A stretch of 64,000 nucleotides of DNA, from contig CM042151.1 of NCBI GenBank assembly GCA_023376005.1, positions 77,242,869-77,306,868 on the forward strand, in the 5' to 3' direction. The position numbers and the translations under genes are program-made. Source of the stretch: Doryteuthis pealeii. Lineage: Eukaryota; Mollusca; Cephalopoda; Myopsida; Loliginidae. Within the stretch, counting starts at the first letter, position 1; each line of letters opens with the position of its first letter. Below, piece after piece: positions 45,735 to 55,062 of this stretch. The notes under the pieces are model-generated. The model was given only the letters and a program-made list of their open reading frames with translations. It made no database searches and was not told the origin of the DNA.

Positions 45735-45975
45735 GTCGTCGTCGGGGCAGCCTAAAGTCGGTATCAGCCAATCAGCGAGGGAGTCTATCCCCTTTTCAAT
45801 AGCGCTAGACCAAGGAGATTATTTTAGCGTCTGAAGTGGAGCGCCACACCTACCATCAGCTCCTTACTTTACCGCACAGATCCCTGTGCTACTCATACGC
45901 TGAGTTGGCAAGGACCGGTATCGAACTAGGAACCTTGTGGTTTCTAGCCGAATGCTCTACCGACTGAGCTAACCC
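45735..45975 (-). mobile_element. SINE alpha, full length, with 11-bp target-site duplication
   Basis: GGCTGGAACAA flanks it at 45724-45734 and 45976-45986. The minus-strand head reads gggttagctcagtcggtaga with B box gttcgatacc, clearly tRNA-derived (A and B boxes of RNA polymerase III). The tail matches the other alpha copies. The youngest-looking copy in the window. Confidence 0.88.
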
Positions 45976-46040
45976 GGCTGGAACAAAGTCATGTGGAATT
46001 TTAATTTTCAAAGCATGAGGGATTTTTTTTTTTTAAATAG

Positions 46041-46045
<5 letters not shown>

Positions 46046-46089
<44 letters not shown>

Positions 46090-46090
46090 T
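46046..46090 (+). repeat. (AT)n microsatellite
   Basis: About 18 AT units plus an interrupted end; between SINE alpha and a Helitron 3' end. Confidence 0.9.
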
Positions 46091-46124
46091 ACAAATTTTT
46101 GTTTGTTCAACTAATTATAATTTA

Positions 46125-46767
46125 CTAGCAAATATATGCACCCTCCGGATGCAAGTATTTTAGTTAAATTTTATAATAAAATATGATATTAAATTAGAAA
46201 GGCTAATGAAACTGAATAAGAATGTAGATAAAAAGATTTTGAACAGAGGGGGTATGATTGAAAAATAGAACAACTTTGAAACTAACTCTTCCATCATTTT
46301 CCGTTACTCCCGTCTTTCATTGGTAAATTTTCCTAATTAAACTGTTTAGTTAAAATAGGAAGTAAAGAATAATATTACAGTTATTTCTTCTTGTTAAGGG
46401 ATTTCTCTTAAGATTTATTGAAGAGATTTTTGCTCATATTCAATAAGATAAAACCAAACAATTGGAAATCAATAATACTAAGCATACATTTATTAAAATC
46501 AAATTTTTAAGATCAATATGCAAATTAGCCTTCCAATTCACACTGTTATCTGCTATTTTGCTGTATATATAAATTCAGTTGCATGTTATTAGTATGTAGA
46601 TATAGTCAACAGTGTAAGTAATGTAAAACAATTTTATTACTAATTGAGGTTTAAATAAAAATAAAATCATGGAGAATATGATGTAAATAACTAAAGGAAT
46701 TGTGACTTGTATAGTAATATAGTTTTGGTTACAGACAGACAAACCCACAATCTCCATTATAATAAGA
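46125..46767 (-). mobile_element. Non-autonomous Helitron, 643 bp
   Basis: Minus-strand 5' end TCTTATTATAATGGAGATTG and 3' end TGCATCCGGAGGGTGCA, then tatatttgCTAG. Internal sequence parallels 18187-18814 throughout (ccttccaattcacactgtta, taagcatacatttattaaaa). Confidence 0.78.
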
Positions 46768-46940
46768 TATTATAACCTTGAACCTAACACTAGCATAAAA
46801 GACTGCATTGGATGATTCCAGTTCTGAGTTATGTGCTCTTTCGCATGTCATCAGTGATATCTAAAAGAACTGCAACTGTGCTCTAGACTGACTAAATTAT
46901 CAAAAGAATTGGTTTATTTTAAATGATCTACCATTTGTAG

Positions 46941-47584
46941 ACCAAGACACCATTAAGCACCCCATTTGCAACCTAGATTCAAAAGGACGTGTTTTGCTTT
47001 TCACCGTCAAAATCTGGTTATTTGTTAACAGACGATTTTTAAACGCATCTTTTATCAAATTATAAATCTATAAACAAAAGATACGTTTTTATATTAGAGA
47101 CACTTTTTTTTACTTATTTCATTTTGTTGTTGTTGTTAATTCAATAGCAACTCTTTTTTAATTATAAAACTTTTAGACACATTTAACATGGGAATGATTA
47201 AAGCTATAATAAGTATAAGGTTATAATAATAAATGATAACCCTAACCCCTAACCCTAACCCTAACAAAATCTTCATTTAAATAAATACTTTTTAATATTT
47301 ATTAACTATCTGTAGAGGCACATGGAAAATAAATAAATGACTTTCATTTATGTTTTATTTTTAAAAAATAACAATATTAGTTTATCTTTAGTGCAAAATT
47401 AATTTTTTCACATATGCTAACGACAACAACATGAAATAACTTTTCTTTTTTATTATTAAAATCAAAAACTATTTTAGTATAAAAATGTTACTGGTTTTAT
47501 CGGCCGGCTGTTTTGATTACTAACAACCGATGAAAAGCAAAATTCAGTTCCATTTTGGGCTGGGGTGCCTAGTGGTGTCAAGAT
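46941..47584. mobile_element. TIR element P2, about 644 bp, with telomere-like core
   Basis: Ends ACCAAGACACCATTAAGCAC and GTGCCTAGTGGTGTCAAGAT inverted. The core contains aaccctaacccctaacccta at about 47240-47268. Confidence 0.75.
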
Positions 47585-47677
47585 CCCCATTTGTTTAGCT
47601 TTTAACTTTGAAAATGCTGGTAATTTATCAACCTGTAATCACTAGCTCAAATGTGGTTAGTACTCTTAAATGGACAG

Positions 47678-47969
47678 CTCTTGTTTCCAGCCAACGCTGG
47701 GGGTCCAGTGAGCTTCAGCCATTGGACCTGCTGAGTAAATTAATAGTGTTGATCCCAGGGGTCTATCCCCCAGGCAATACCTGCCCCCTCGATTTAAAGA
47801 GGCAGGGCTGGGTTTATTGCCCAGTTCCTGAGGTGCCCCCCTTGAGGGGTAATGCCGATGGGATCAACGCAATTTTTCCGCCTAACACCCATGAGATTTG
47901 GTTTTGGGTGTTCCCATGTTAATAGGGCCTTGTGCCTAACACATACAAGTGATGTACAAGGTAAATATC
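47678..47969 (+). mobile_element. Structured retroposon, copy 2, with 15-bp target-site duplication
   Basis: CTCTTAAATGGACAG occurs exactly at 47663-47677 and 47970-47984. The body shares cgctgggggtccagtgagct, caggcaatacctgcccc and agggctgggtttattgcc with copy 1. The last stem is AACACCCA/TGGGTGTT (47884-47891 with 47905-47912), where copy 1 has CCCACCCA/TGGGTGGG: two base pairs changed on both sides. No reading frame, no obvious tRNA head and no poly(A) tail. It is a non-coding retroposon of unknown origin. Confidence 0.75.
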
Positions 47970-48063
47970 CTCTTAAATGGACAGTTTGAACTGTGCATTT
48001 TGTTATTTATTTTGGTTTGTTTTGTCTAATATCAACCAGTGCGGGTTATTTAATTCCAAATCT

Positions 48064-48068
<5 letters not shown>

Positions 48069-48110
<42 letters not shown>

Positions 48111-48122
48111 TACATAAACATA
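48069..48122 (+). repeat. (TA)n(CA)n microsatellite
   Basis: TA run (48069-48101), then acacacatacata. A second TA run at 48391-48430 closes the other side of SINE alpha. Confidence 0.9.
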
Positions 48123-48139
48123 TATGATCTTATTTATAT

Positions 48140-48385
48140 ATTAGCTCAGTCAGTAGAGCGTCAGCCTAGAAACCACAAGGTTCCGGGTTCGATATTGGCC
48201 CTCACCAACTCAGCGTATGAGTAGCACAGGGATCTGTGCGGTAAAGTAAGGAGCTGATGGTAGACATAGCACTCCGTCTCAAATTGCAAAACAATCTCCT
48301 TGGTTTAGCACTAGTGAAAAGGGGACAGACTCCCTTGCTGTTTGGCTGATACCGACTTTAGACCACTCTGATGACTTTACTTACT
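48140..48385 (+). mobile_element. SINE alpha, full length
   Basis: A box ttagctcagtcagtagagcg and B box gggttcgatattgg of a tRNA-like head, then the family tail to accactctgatgactttac. It lies between two (TA)n microsatellites, which hides any target-site duplication. Confidence 0.85.
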
Positions 48386-48391
48386 TTTACT

Positions 48392-48424
<33 letters not shown>

Positions 48425-48994
48425 GTATATACTTACACATACACACACAATAAAAAGAAACAAATAGAAATAAAAAAACAGTAAATAGCAGAGCAGAAAG
48501 CCCTCAATAAAATCCCACACAAAGAAAGCCAGTACATTAAAATAAAAAAATTTAAAAAATATCACACGAGGCTGAATGGCAAAGATGGCTCAAGACTGAG
48601 GTAAATGATATAACACCAATTTATTATTATAATAATAAAAAGAAGAGAAAAAAAAAAAAGTTATGAAGCATTATTAAGAATTCAATGAAATATATGATAC
48701 TGTATCCAATGTAAAGTCAAATAAGCTACAAATCTTAAATGTTCACTGAGGCAAAGATAACATGTAAATTATTTCAAATTTGTAGTTTTATTATGGGATG
48801 TTTTGAGGTAATAATATGCATACAATTTGGTTGGTTGGATTTTATGACATATCAATTATTGGGTTATTTTATGCCGAATATGGTTTTGTTTTCATTTTTT
48901 TGAGTATTCCAATTTTTTAAAAACTTTTTTTTTTGGCTAATCTTTTTAAAAACGCATTTTTAATCTATTTAAAATTATAACATAATAGATGGGA

Positions 48995-49445
48995 TGCTAA
49001 CAGGTACTACCACTCCAGGTCAGAGTAGATCTGGGAGTAATGCAAATTAAGGAGCACACCACACTCCCCAAAGCTTCAGAAATGGATCCCACCACTAGAT
49101 GTAGTTTAACATTATACCCAGGACACTAAGACCCTTAGCCACCTTCTAGCAAATATGATAAAAGGTTGGGGGTTTGCCATAACAGCAATACAGTCGGGAT
49201 TATCATATAAGTTCTGGGGCTTGATGTAACCAGCTGATTGATTGAAAGGGTCCTCTTCTCTAACCCAAGAAAGGACCAAAATGGAGTGTTGTATATAATG
49301 GACTGCTCACCACCAGGGTTCTCTCCTTAAGTGTTACAGGTCACCACTCACGGCCAACAGGTGGCTTCATAGGGGGGTCTTACCCCTCTGCAAAGGTTCA
49401 GTCTGTGCATTATACAGCTCTAATCTGTCATTGATTTTCCATAGG
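48995..49445 (-). mobile_element. SINE delta, long copy (inverted)
   Basis: Shares all modules of 11160-11624 in reverse order: agatgggatgctaacaggta at 48989, gtttgccataacagcaat and gggtcttacccctctgc near the far end. The pair defines the full length of the family. Confidence 0.72.
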
Positions 49446-49489
49446 CCAAATGACCACTTAAAATATCTATTAATATTCACTAGAAAAAG

Positions 49490-51105
49490 AGAACTTGTCA
49501 ACTGGTAGATTTTGAAGTCCCTTCAAATCACAGGGTGAAGTTGAAAGATAGACAAATACCAGGACCTATGGATATTAGTGTAGAGAAGACAAAGACCATG
49601 ATCAATAGCACCAATGTTATCGAAAAAGGACATCAAGGTGGAAGGCAAAAAACTTGAAACTTTCAACAGTTTCAAGTAGCTTGGTGTGGCCGTCTCAGAT
49701 GAAGGATCAAAATCTGAAGTTCTGCCTAGAATTGCATAATCACCAACAAAACTGAAAACTGAAAACCATATGGCTTGACAAAAACATCTCCCTGATATAA
49801 AAAATAAAACTCATGCGCACACTTGTTATCTTAAACTTTCTGTATGCTTGTGAATCCTGAACCCTCACTGCTGACCCCCAGAGATGCATTGAAACCCAAG
49901 ATGAGATGCTACTACAAATTCTTGAACATCTCATACAGAGAGCACATCCTAAATAAAGAGAACAAAAAGTGAAAAAATCATTTTGTATGGCATTATTTGA
50001 AATCAACTATGGTGATCATTTTCCCAACTGCAAAAGTCCACTGACAAAGTCTTTCTGGCTGCAACAATATTACAGCAGTCTTCAATCAATCCACCAAAGT
50101 TTACTCATTTCTTGTTTGACGCATGTCTGTGTTCTCATTAGCAAGATCAAACACAACTCGCCTCGGTGTGAGGAGGCAGGCTTTAAATAATAATTAACTG
50201 CCCTGACCAAGATCCTACATCTGGGCCAATCGCGCCCAGCACTGCCGTTCACAATGTAGAAATTTGCATATGTGTCAACAAGGGTGAGTAGTCTGACTTC
50301 GAGCCACGACTCATGATCAGGAATTGCAAGTTCAATCTGTGCTACAAAAAGAACAACTGAAACCTTTGGGTTACATAACAGCTTGCTTAGCATTAGGCCT
50401 TCATTGCTGACCCCAGAGATGCATTGAAACCCTTGAGATGAGATTTTACTACAAGATCTTGAACATCTCATACAGAAACCACATTACAAATGAGGTGGTC
50501 AGAAAAAGAATAATTGCTGCCTTTAGGTCACATCAGGACAGCCTGATTAACATTTCTGCCTTCACTGCTGACCTCCAGTTGCACTGAAACCCTTGAGAGG
50601 AGGTACTACCATAAGATCTTAGATATTTCATACATAGGCAACATCATAAATAAAGAGGACAGAAAAAGAATAACTGAAGCCTGTGTCATATGACGGCCTG
50701 ATTAACATTGGGCCTTCACTGCTAACCCTGAAAAGATGTATTGAAGCCAATGAGATGAGATTCTACCATAAGATATTGAACATACAGTGACCCCCAGCAC
50801 AAATAAAGAGGCCAGAAAAGGAATCACTCAAGCCTTTGGGTCATATGACCATGTGCTTACTGACCTTTGAAATGAGATGCTACTACAAAAAAATTAGGTT
50901 GATGGACACGTGCCAAGACCAACAAGCCTTGCAAGATCATCCTGTAATGCACTCTACTAGGAGGAAGATGAAAAGGCAGTCAGAAGAAGAGCTGTGGTGA
51001 TAACATCTGGGAATTGACCGGGTCACAGAGTGTAGCTCACAGCCAACATAGAGGGCGGGAGATTGTCAGAGTCATCAGATTCCTCTTCAACCAATCATGA
51101 TGATA
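49490..51105 (+). pseudogene. LINE reverse-transcriptase C-terminal remnant with internal tandem amplification
   Basis: Broken frames give recognisable LINE pieces: KTKTMINS, KLETFNSFKYLGVAVSDEGS, an IRLMRTLV-like block, FLYACES.TLTA, RCIETQDEML and, near 50936, HVPRPTSLA followed by a diverged end that keeps a WTGL-like stretch. This is the order of the thumb and C-terminal region of mollusc non-LTR retrotransposon ORF2 proteins. Many stops and frameshifts make it dead. The segment coding the RC.EALEMR-type block is repeated four to five times, and a block of about 370 bp (49985-50355) with a SINE-like B box interrupts the first unit. It ends near 51105, about 85 bp from the ZNF-3 stop on the other strand. 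Confidence 0.78.
50398..50895 (+). repeat. Tandem array of RT-derived units, about 145-160 bp each
   Basis: Each unit begins near ccttcactgctgacc and contains gagatgagat, a ctactacaagatcttgaac-like stretch, catcataaataaagag and gaataactgaagccttt. Starts are at 50398, 50559, 50713 and about 50857, with a related unit at 49861 separated by an insertion. Units differ by many substitutions and small indels, so the amplification is old. Confidence 0.75.
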
Positions 51106-51190
51106 TTTTGGGATATACAAATCAAGTTCATTTTTATCCTTATGAAATATCTCCATAAAATTTGTTGAAAATTTTTAATTTATATAAACA

Positions 51191-52132
51191 TTATTTGGAG
51201 TGCATAAACCAATGGTGTCGCTTTAAACATCTTTTCCGAGAAAAAGCTTCCCCACAGATTTCACAGTGAAATGATTTTTCCCCTGTATGAATTGTTATAT
51301 GCATTTTTAAATCAAACTTCCGAGAGAAAGCTTTCCCACACACTTCACATTTAAAAGGTTTTTCTCCAGTATGAACCATTGTGTGCAATTTTAAGGCTGA
51401 ATTGTCAGGAAAAGGTCTTCCACAAATTTCACAAATAAAAGGTTTTTCTCCTGTATGGATTTTTATGTGCCTCTTTACAGAACAACTTTGAGAAAAAGCT
51501 TTCCCACACACTTCACAGTGAAAAGCTTTTTCTCCACCATGCACAGTCAAGTGTGATTTTAAGTTTGAATTATCTGGAAAAATATCTCCACATATTTCAC
51601 AGATGTAACGCTTTTTTCTTGCATGTATTTGCATATGGATAGTCAGAGATTGTTTTTTAGAAAAATATTTACTACACACTTCACACTGAAATCGTTTTTC
51701 TCCAGTGTGTACCCTTATATGATTATTTAAGCCGGAAGCATAAGGAAAAGTCTTTCCACACACTTCACAGTGAAAAGGTTTCTCTCCTGTGTGCATTCTC
51801 ATGTGTATATTCAGGTTACTGTAGGTAGATAAACATTTGCCACATACTTCACAGCGTGGAGGTGATTCATCATTATGGATTTGTATGTGCATTTTCAGAT
51901 AATACTTAGTTCTGAAGGCCTTTCCACATATTTCACATTTGTGAACCATCTCTTCATTACATTTTTCATTTTTACTTTTAACCTCTTCTGTGCTAGGGAA
52001 ATGTGTTTCTGGTATTTCCACCTTCAAATCTTTCTTGTGGGTAATGAAATGCTTAGTAAGAAGTGAATGTTGAGGAAATGATTCACCACACATTTCACAT
52101 TCATATTTTTCATCTTCAAAATGAGAATCCAT
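51191..52132 (-). CDS. ZNF-3: C2H2 zinc-finger protein, 10 fingers (313 aa)
   Basis: Probable nuclear DNA-binding protein. It starts MDSHFEDEKY, very like ZNF-1 (MDSLLKIKEY). Finger 1 uses C12/C15 and H28/H32. A charged linker (33-63) leads to nine tandem fingers. An in-frame open stretch reaches 52159 but begins with GTG, so the ATG at 52132 is taken as the start; it lies 60 nt after a splice acceptor. Finger 3 is degenerate (CGKCLSTYS, Leu at the core position). Several linkers are weak (NDESPP, ARKKRY, GGEKAF), so the array may act as two or three modules. The last finger ends KRHHWFMH with His-x4-His, as in ZNF-2. Stop is TAA. No effector domain is visible. Confidence 0.92.
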   Translation of the reverse strand: MDSHFEDEKYECEMCGESFPQHSLLTKHFITHKKDLKVEIPETHFPSTEEVKSKNEKCNEEMVHKCEICGKAFRTKYYLKMHIQIHNDESPPRCEVCGKCLSTYSNLNIHMRMHTGEKPFHCEVCGKTFPYASGLNNHIRVHTGEKRFQCEVCSKYFSKKQSLTIHMQIHARKKRYICEICGDIFPDNSNLKSHLTVHGGEKAFHCEVCGKAFSQSCSVKRHIKIHTGEKPFICEICGRPFPDNSALKLHTMVHTGEKPFKCEVCGKAFSRKFDLKMHITIHTGEKSFHCEICGEAFSRKRCLKRHHWFMHSK

Positions 52133-52191
52133 GTTTTTAACAGTTCTTCTCTCTTTCACTGACTTTCAACAATAGTAATTTTAATCCAGAA

Positions 52192-52212
52192 CCTGAAAGT
52201 AGAAAATAAAAA
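52192..52212 (-). promoter_or_regulatory. Splice acceptor of the ZNF-3 coding exon
   Basis: Minus-strand sequence ttttctactttcag with AG at 52194-52193; the exon starts at 52192, 60 nt from the ATG. The first exon bases (gttctgg, then aaattac) resemble those of ZNF-1 (attctgg, then aaattat), so the 5' UTR part is homologous too. Confidence 0.68.
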
Positions 52213-52391
52213 TGATTCTGCATAATTTTTTTACTATGTTAATATCAAACCAATATAATATGCATATATATTTTTGCATTTTTCATTGATTTATTGATAA
52301 AGAAACTAAATAATTGATATAAAATAACTGATTTTTCTCTGAATGTTTGAGATGAGGCTTGATGATTAGTATTATCTGCATTATTGTACAC

Positions 52392-52718
52392 ATGGCCTAG
52401 TGGATAAGGTAGTTAGGTTAAGACAGTTCTAAGTGACAGTTATCTTTGGATTCGGGTTCAATCCTGAGCAGCGGCAGTAACATAGAAAAATAATTAACAC
52501 AACTTCTACCCCAGCTATGGTTAGTGGAATGAGAACAGGATACCCCCGTGGACTGAATAAAGGGTTAGGTTCAAAGTTCCGTGATGGCTCCCAATTACAA
52601 CAAGAAGGTTCCTGACTATGACAAGAAGGTTCCCGAGTCTGACAAGAAATACCTGTAGAAGGCTGGAGGGCATATAGGCCGAAACGTTGTACAGATAACA
52701 ATAAAGATGAGGACAATA
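52392..52718 (+). mobile_element. tRNA-derived SINE with LINE-type tail
   Basis: A box tggcctagtggataaggta, B box gggttcaatcctgag, body with two caagaaggttcc repeats, then ggccgaaacgttgt and aacaataaagatgaggac as tail. The tail recurs alone at 33050-33070 and 61378-61418 and inverted at 31990-32045, as expected when a SINE shares its 3' end with a LINE. Confidence 0.68.
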
Positions 52719-52854
52719 GTCCGAATAACGCAGATAATACTAACTGACTTTTCCTTTTGTATATATATGGTGGATTCTCCTATCATAAATGATAGATGAG
52801 GGTCATTGAGTGATTTGTTTCCTCCCATGTTGTGCATGCTATCAAGAAAACATT

Positions 52855-53515
52855 TTGTGTTTTCTTGAGTGTGATACCATCCCAACATTGCTGCGAGCTA
52901 CGAAGCCACACTGACAGATGAAATTTTTTAAAGCAGAAGTCAGATGCTTTTGCTTTAAAGTTTGATGAAGCTGATCACAATGTTTAAGTCTATTTTCTTC
53001 AAAGCTTTTTAACTTAGCAAAACATGTCTTATGCCATTCTTTCCAATTTGATGCCAGATTTTCCCAGTCACTCAGGTCAATATTGAGGCATTTCAAATTT
53101 TCCTTCAATTTGTCTTTATAGTGTGAGAGTGGATGTCCAATAGAACACTTAGCATTTGGTAGTTGTCTGTATAATATCTTCTTTTGAAGCCTGTTCTCAT
53201 TCATTCTGACGTGACCAGCCCACTTAAGCTGAACTTTGCAAGTAAGGTTTCAATGCCTGAAATTTTGTTACATTTTTTTAGTATTGCACTATTTTTAACT
53301 CTATCATCCCATTTTATATTGCAAATGGCATGAAGACAGCGCATGTGAAAGGCATCAAGCTGGTTTATGCATTTGCAGTAGTGCCCAAGTTTTGGCACCA
53401 TATAGTAGAGTTGAAAGCACAACTGATCTGTAGATATCAATTTTTATTTTGAGAGATACATCTTTGGTATTCCACAATTGGTGCTTCAGATTGTCAAATG
53501 TCCAGTTCTAAACTA
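52855..53515 (-). pseudogene. LINE ORF2 C-terminal remnant ending in a zinc-knuckle-like motif
   Basis: Minus-strand frames read KIKIDIYRSVVLSTLLYGAK, then after a frameshift QLDAFHMRCLHAICNIKWDD, then after another NENRLQKKILY, GHPLSHYKDKLKENLK, WENLASNWKEW, and finally FICQCGFVARSNVGMVSHSRK, a CCHH-like terminal motif (one internal Cys spacing is altered). This is the standard C terminus of the LINE type that ends YGELA..KR..GRP..RYKD and a terminal finger. At least two frameshifts. The left flank is 663 bp from the ZNF-3 exon; the right side joins a TIR element at about 53515. Confidence 0.85.
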
Positions 53516-54584
53516 TGTTAAAGGAAGACAATCCCCAAAATTTGAGCTTCTAATTCCAAAAATTGGCTGAGTTTTGTTGATTTTTAGCTCTCCAAATTGG
53601 GTGGGGGTGCACGAAAAATGGCAACTTTTTGAAATATTTTTTTGTGTATAAAATGAGTTCTAGAGTTTCCCTATTCTTAAAATTGGTTTATAAAAGCTTT
53701 TTGGTTCAAGGAATCCAAAAATGGTATCAAAAAATGTTTTAGTTATTTTAGTTATTAATGATTTCTGATTTTATCATAGCAAGACCAATAGGTGGAAAAA
53801 TCTCAATGTGGCACTACATCAATGAAAGTTTGATATTATTATTATTTTACTCATATTGAACATTATTTGTACCAAAAAGATAGTTTGGGTTTTGTTCAGA
53901 ACTGAAGCTACAACATCAGTTAAAATTTTCCTCTTTTATGTTTTAAGTGCTTCCGTTCAGCCATTGAATAAAGTCTATATGGAGCAAAATAACAGTCAGA
54001 GTACAATAGAAATGATCAGGATTATGTTGGTGGCTGGATATATATAAAATAATATAAAAACAATGTATTTCCCTTGTATCAATCATATTGCCTGCAAAAT
54101 TCTGACAATATATAAGGCTCAATATTGGCATCATATTTCATAATGGAATCAAGTAAGCACGTGGTGTAATGGTTAAAGTCATGGGAAATGGATTCATCTC
54201 CTTGAGTTCAATCCTGGATGTGGTAATTACATTTCACTTAGCGCTAATACCCTTGGGAAAGGTATAAATCCTACTCTCCCTCCAGCTATGGATAAATAGT
54301 AGGGCAGACTGGGCTCTTTAACCTTGGTTAGGCAACCGGTCTAGGAGAAGGAAAACTCTGAAATCAAACCTGTTGAACTCCACTTAAAAATGACCATGTG
54401 TCACATCATGCCCGTGTGGAGGGGTTGGTAAAAATATATATGCTGTAGTAATTGAATATTGGAAATGATAACAATATAGAAATAAAACATGTTTATCTAC
54501 TAAAAGTATTTACAGAGGTTTAAAAATTTTAAATTGAAGGGGGTGGGGTGACATTGCTTGGATGATTTGACATGGAATTACCCC
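53516..54584. mobile_element. TIR element D2, left-truncated, carrying a SINE
   Basis: Begins inside the family (caatccccaaaatttgagct) where the LINE remnant ends, and finishes gatgatttgacatggaatta. SINE beta at 54157-54430 interrupts it. Confidence 0.75.
54157..54430 (+). mobile_element. SINE beta, full length, inside TIR element D2
   Basis: Head gcacgtggtgtaatggttaa, B box gagttcaatcctgg, full family body and ggaggggttggtaaa end. The related element at 36568-37330 lacks it at the same place, so it inserted into D2. No clean target-site duplication is left. Confidence 0.87.
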
Positions 54585-54965
54585 TGTTGAGGTTGGATAT
54601 TCAGCAGAGTGTTGCATAATGGAAATAATGTGTGAAATAACAGAATTTACGATAGGTTAAAAATTGAGGTGAGGAGATGGGTACACAAGATAAAAAGAGG
54701 ATGTCAGGAGACATTAACACATGAGGTGGATTCAACAATGATTTATTACAAACTGATTTAATTTTTTACAAGGGTTAAAAAGGCGGGAACAAACCTTGGA
54801 CGGAAGTGGGCGGAGTCTGAGCTCCTGCTGATGTCACATCAAATATATTTATTAATAATAGAAATATGGACTTATAAAATCTAACAACCCCAACATAGAT
54901 AAATTCAGTTAGTTTGAATTGAATTCTTAAATTGTAAGAGATTTAAATCCATACTTGTTTCTTAC

Positions 54966-55062
54966 AGTTGACCCTTTGGGAGTGGGGGGGTAAGATTAAG
55001 TTGACCCTTTGGGAGTGGGGTAAGATTAAGTTGACCCTTTGGGAGTGGGGGTAAGATTCTAT
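54966..55062 (+). repeat. Three-unit minisatellite, about 31-33 bp
   Basis: gttgaccctttgggagtggg plus a variable G run and taagattaa, three times, differing only in the number of Gs. Confidence 0.85.

Noticed and set aside
47240..47270. Chromosome end (telomere)
   Set aside because: Only a few ccctaa units inside a TIR element; other such motifs are scattered through the window in both orientations.
48140..48212. tRNA gene
   Set aside because: A and B boxes are present, but the sequence continues into the SINE alpha tail and recurs at 45735 and 59314. The same reasoning applies to the heads at 12196, 12364, 21400, 52392 and 54157.
52133..52159. Upstream in-frame extension of ZNF-3 by nine residues
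   Set aside because: It would start at GTG, not ATG. The ATG at 52132 fits the 60-nt acceptor spacing and the N-terminus of ZNF-1.
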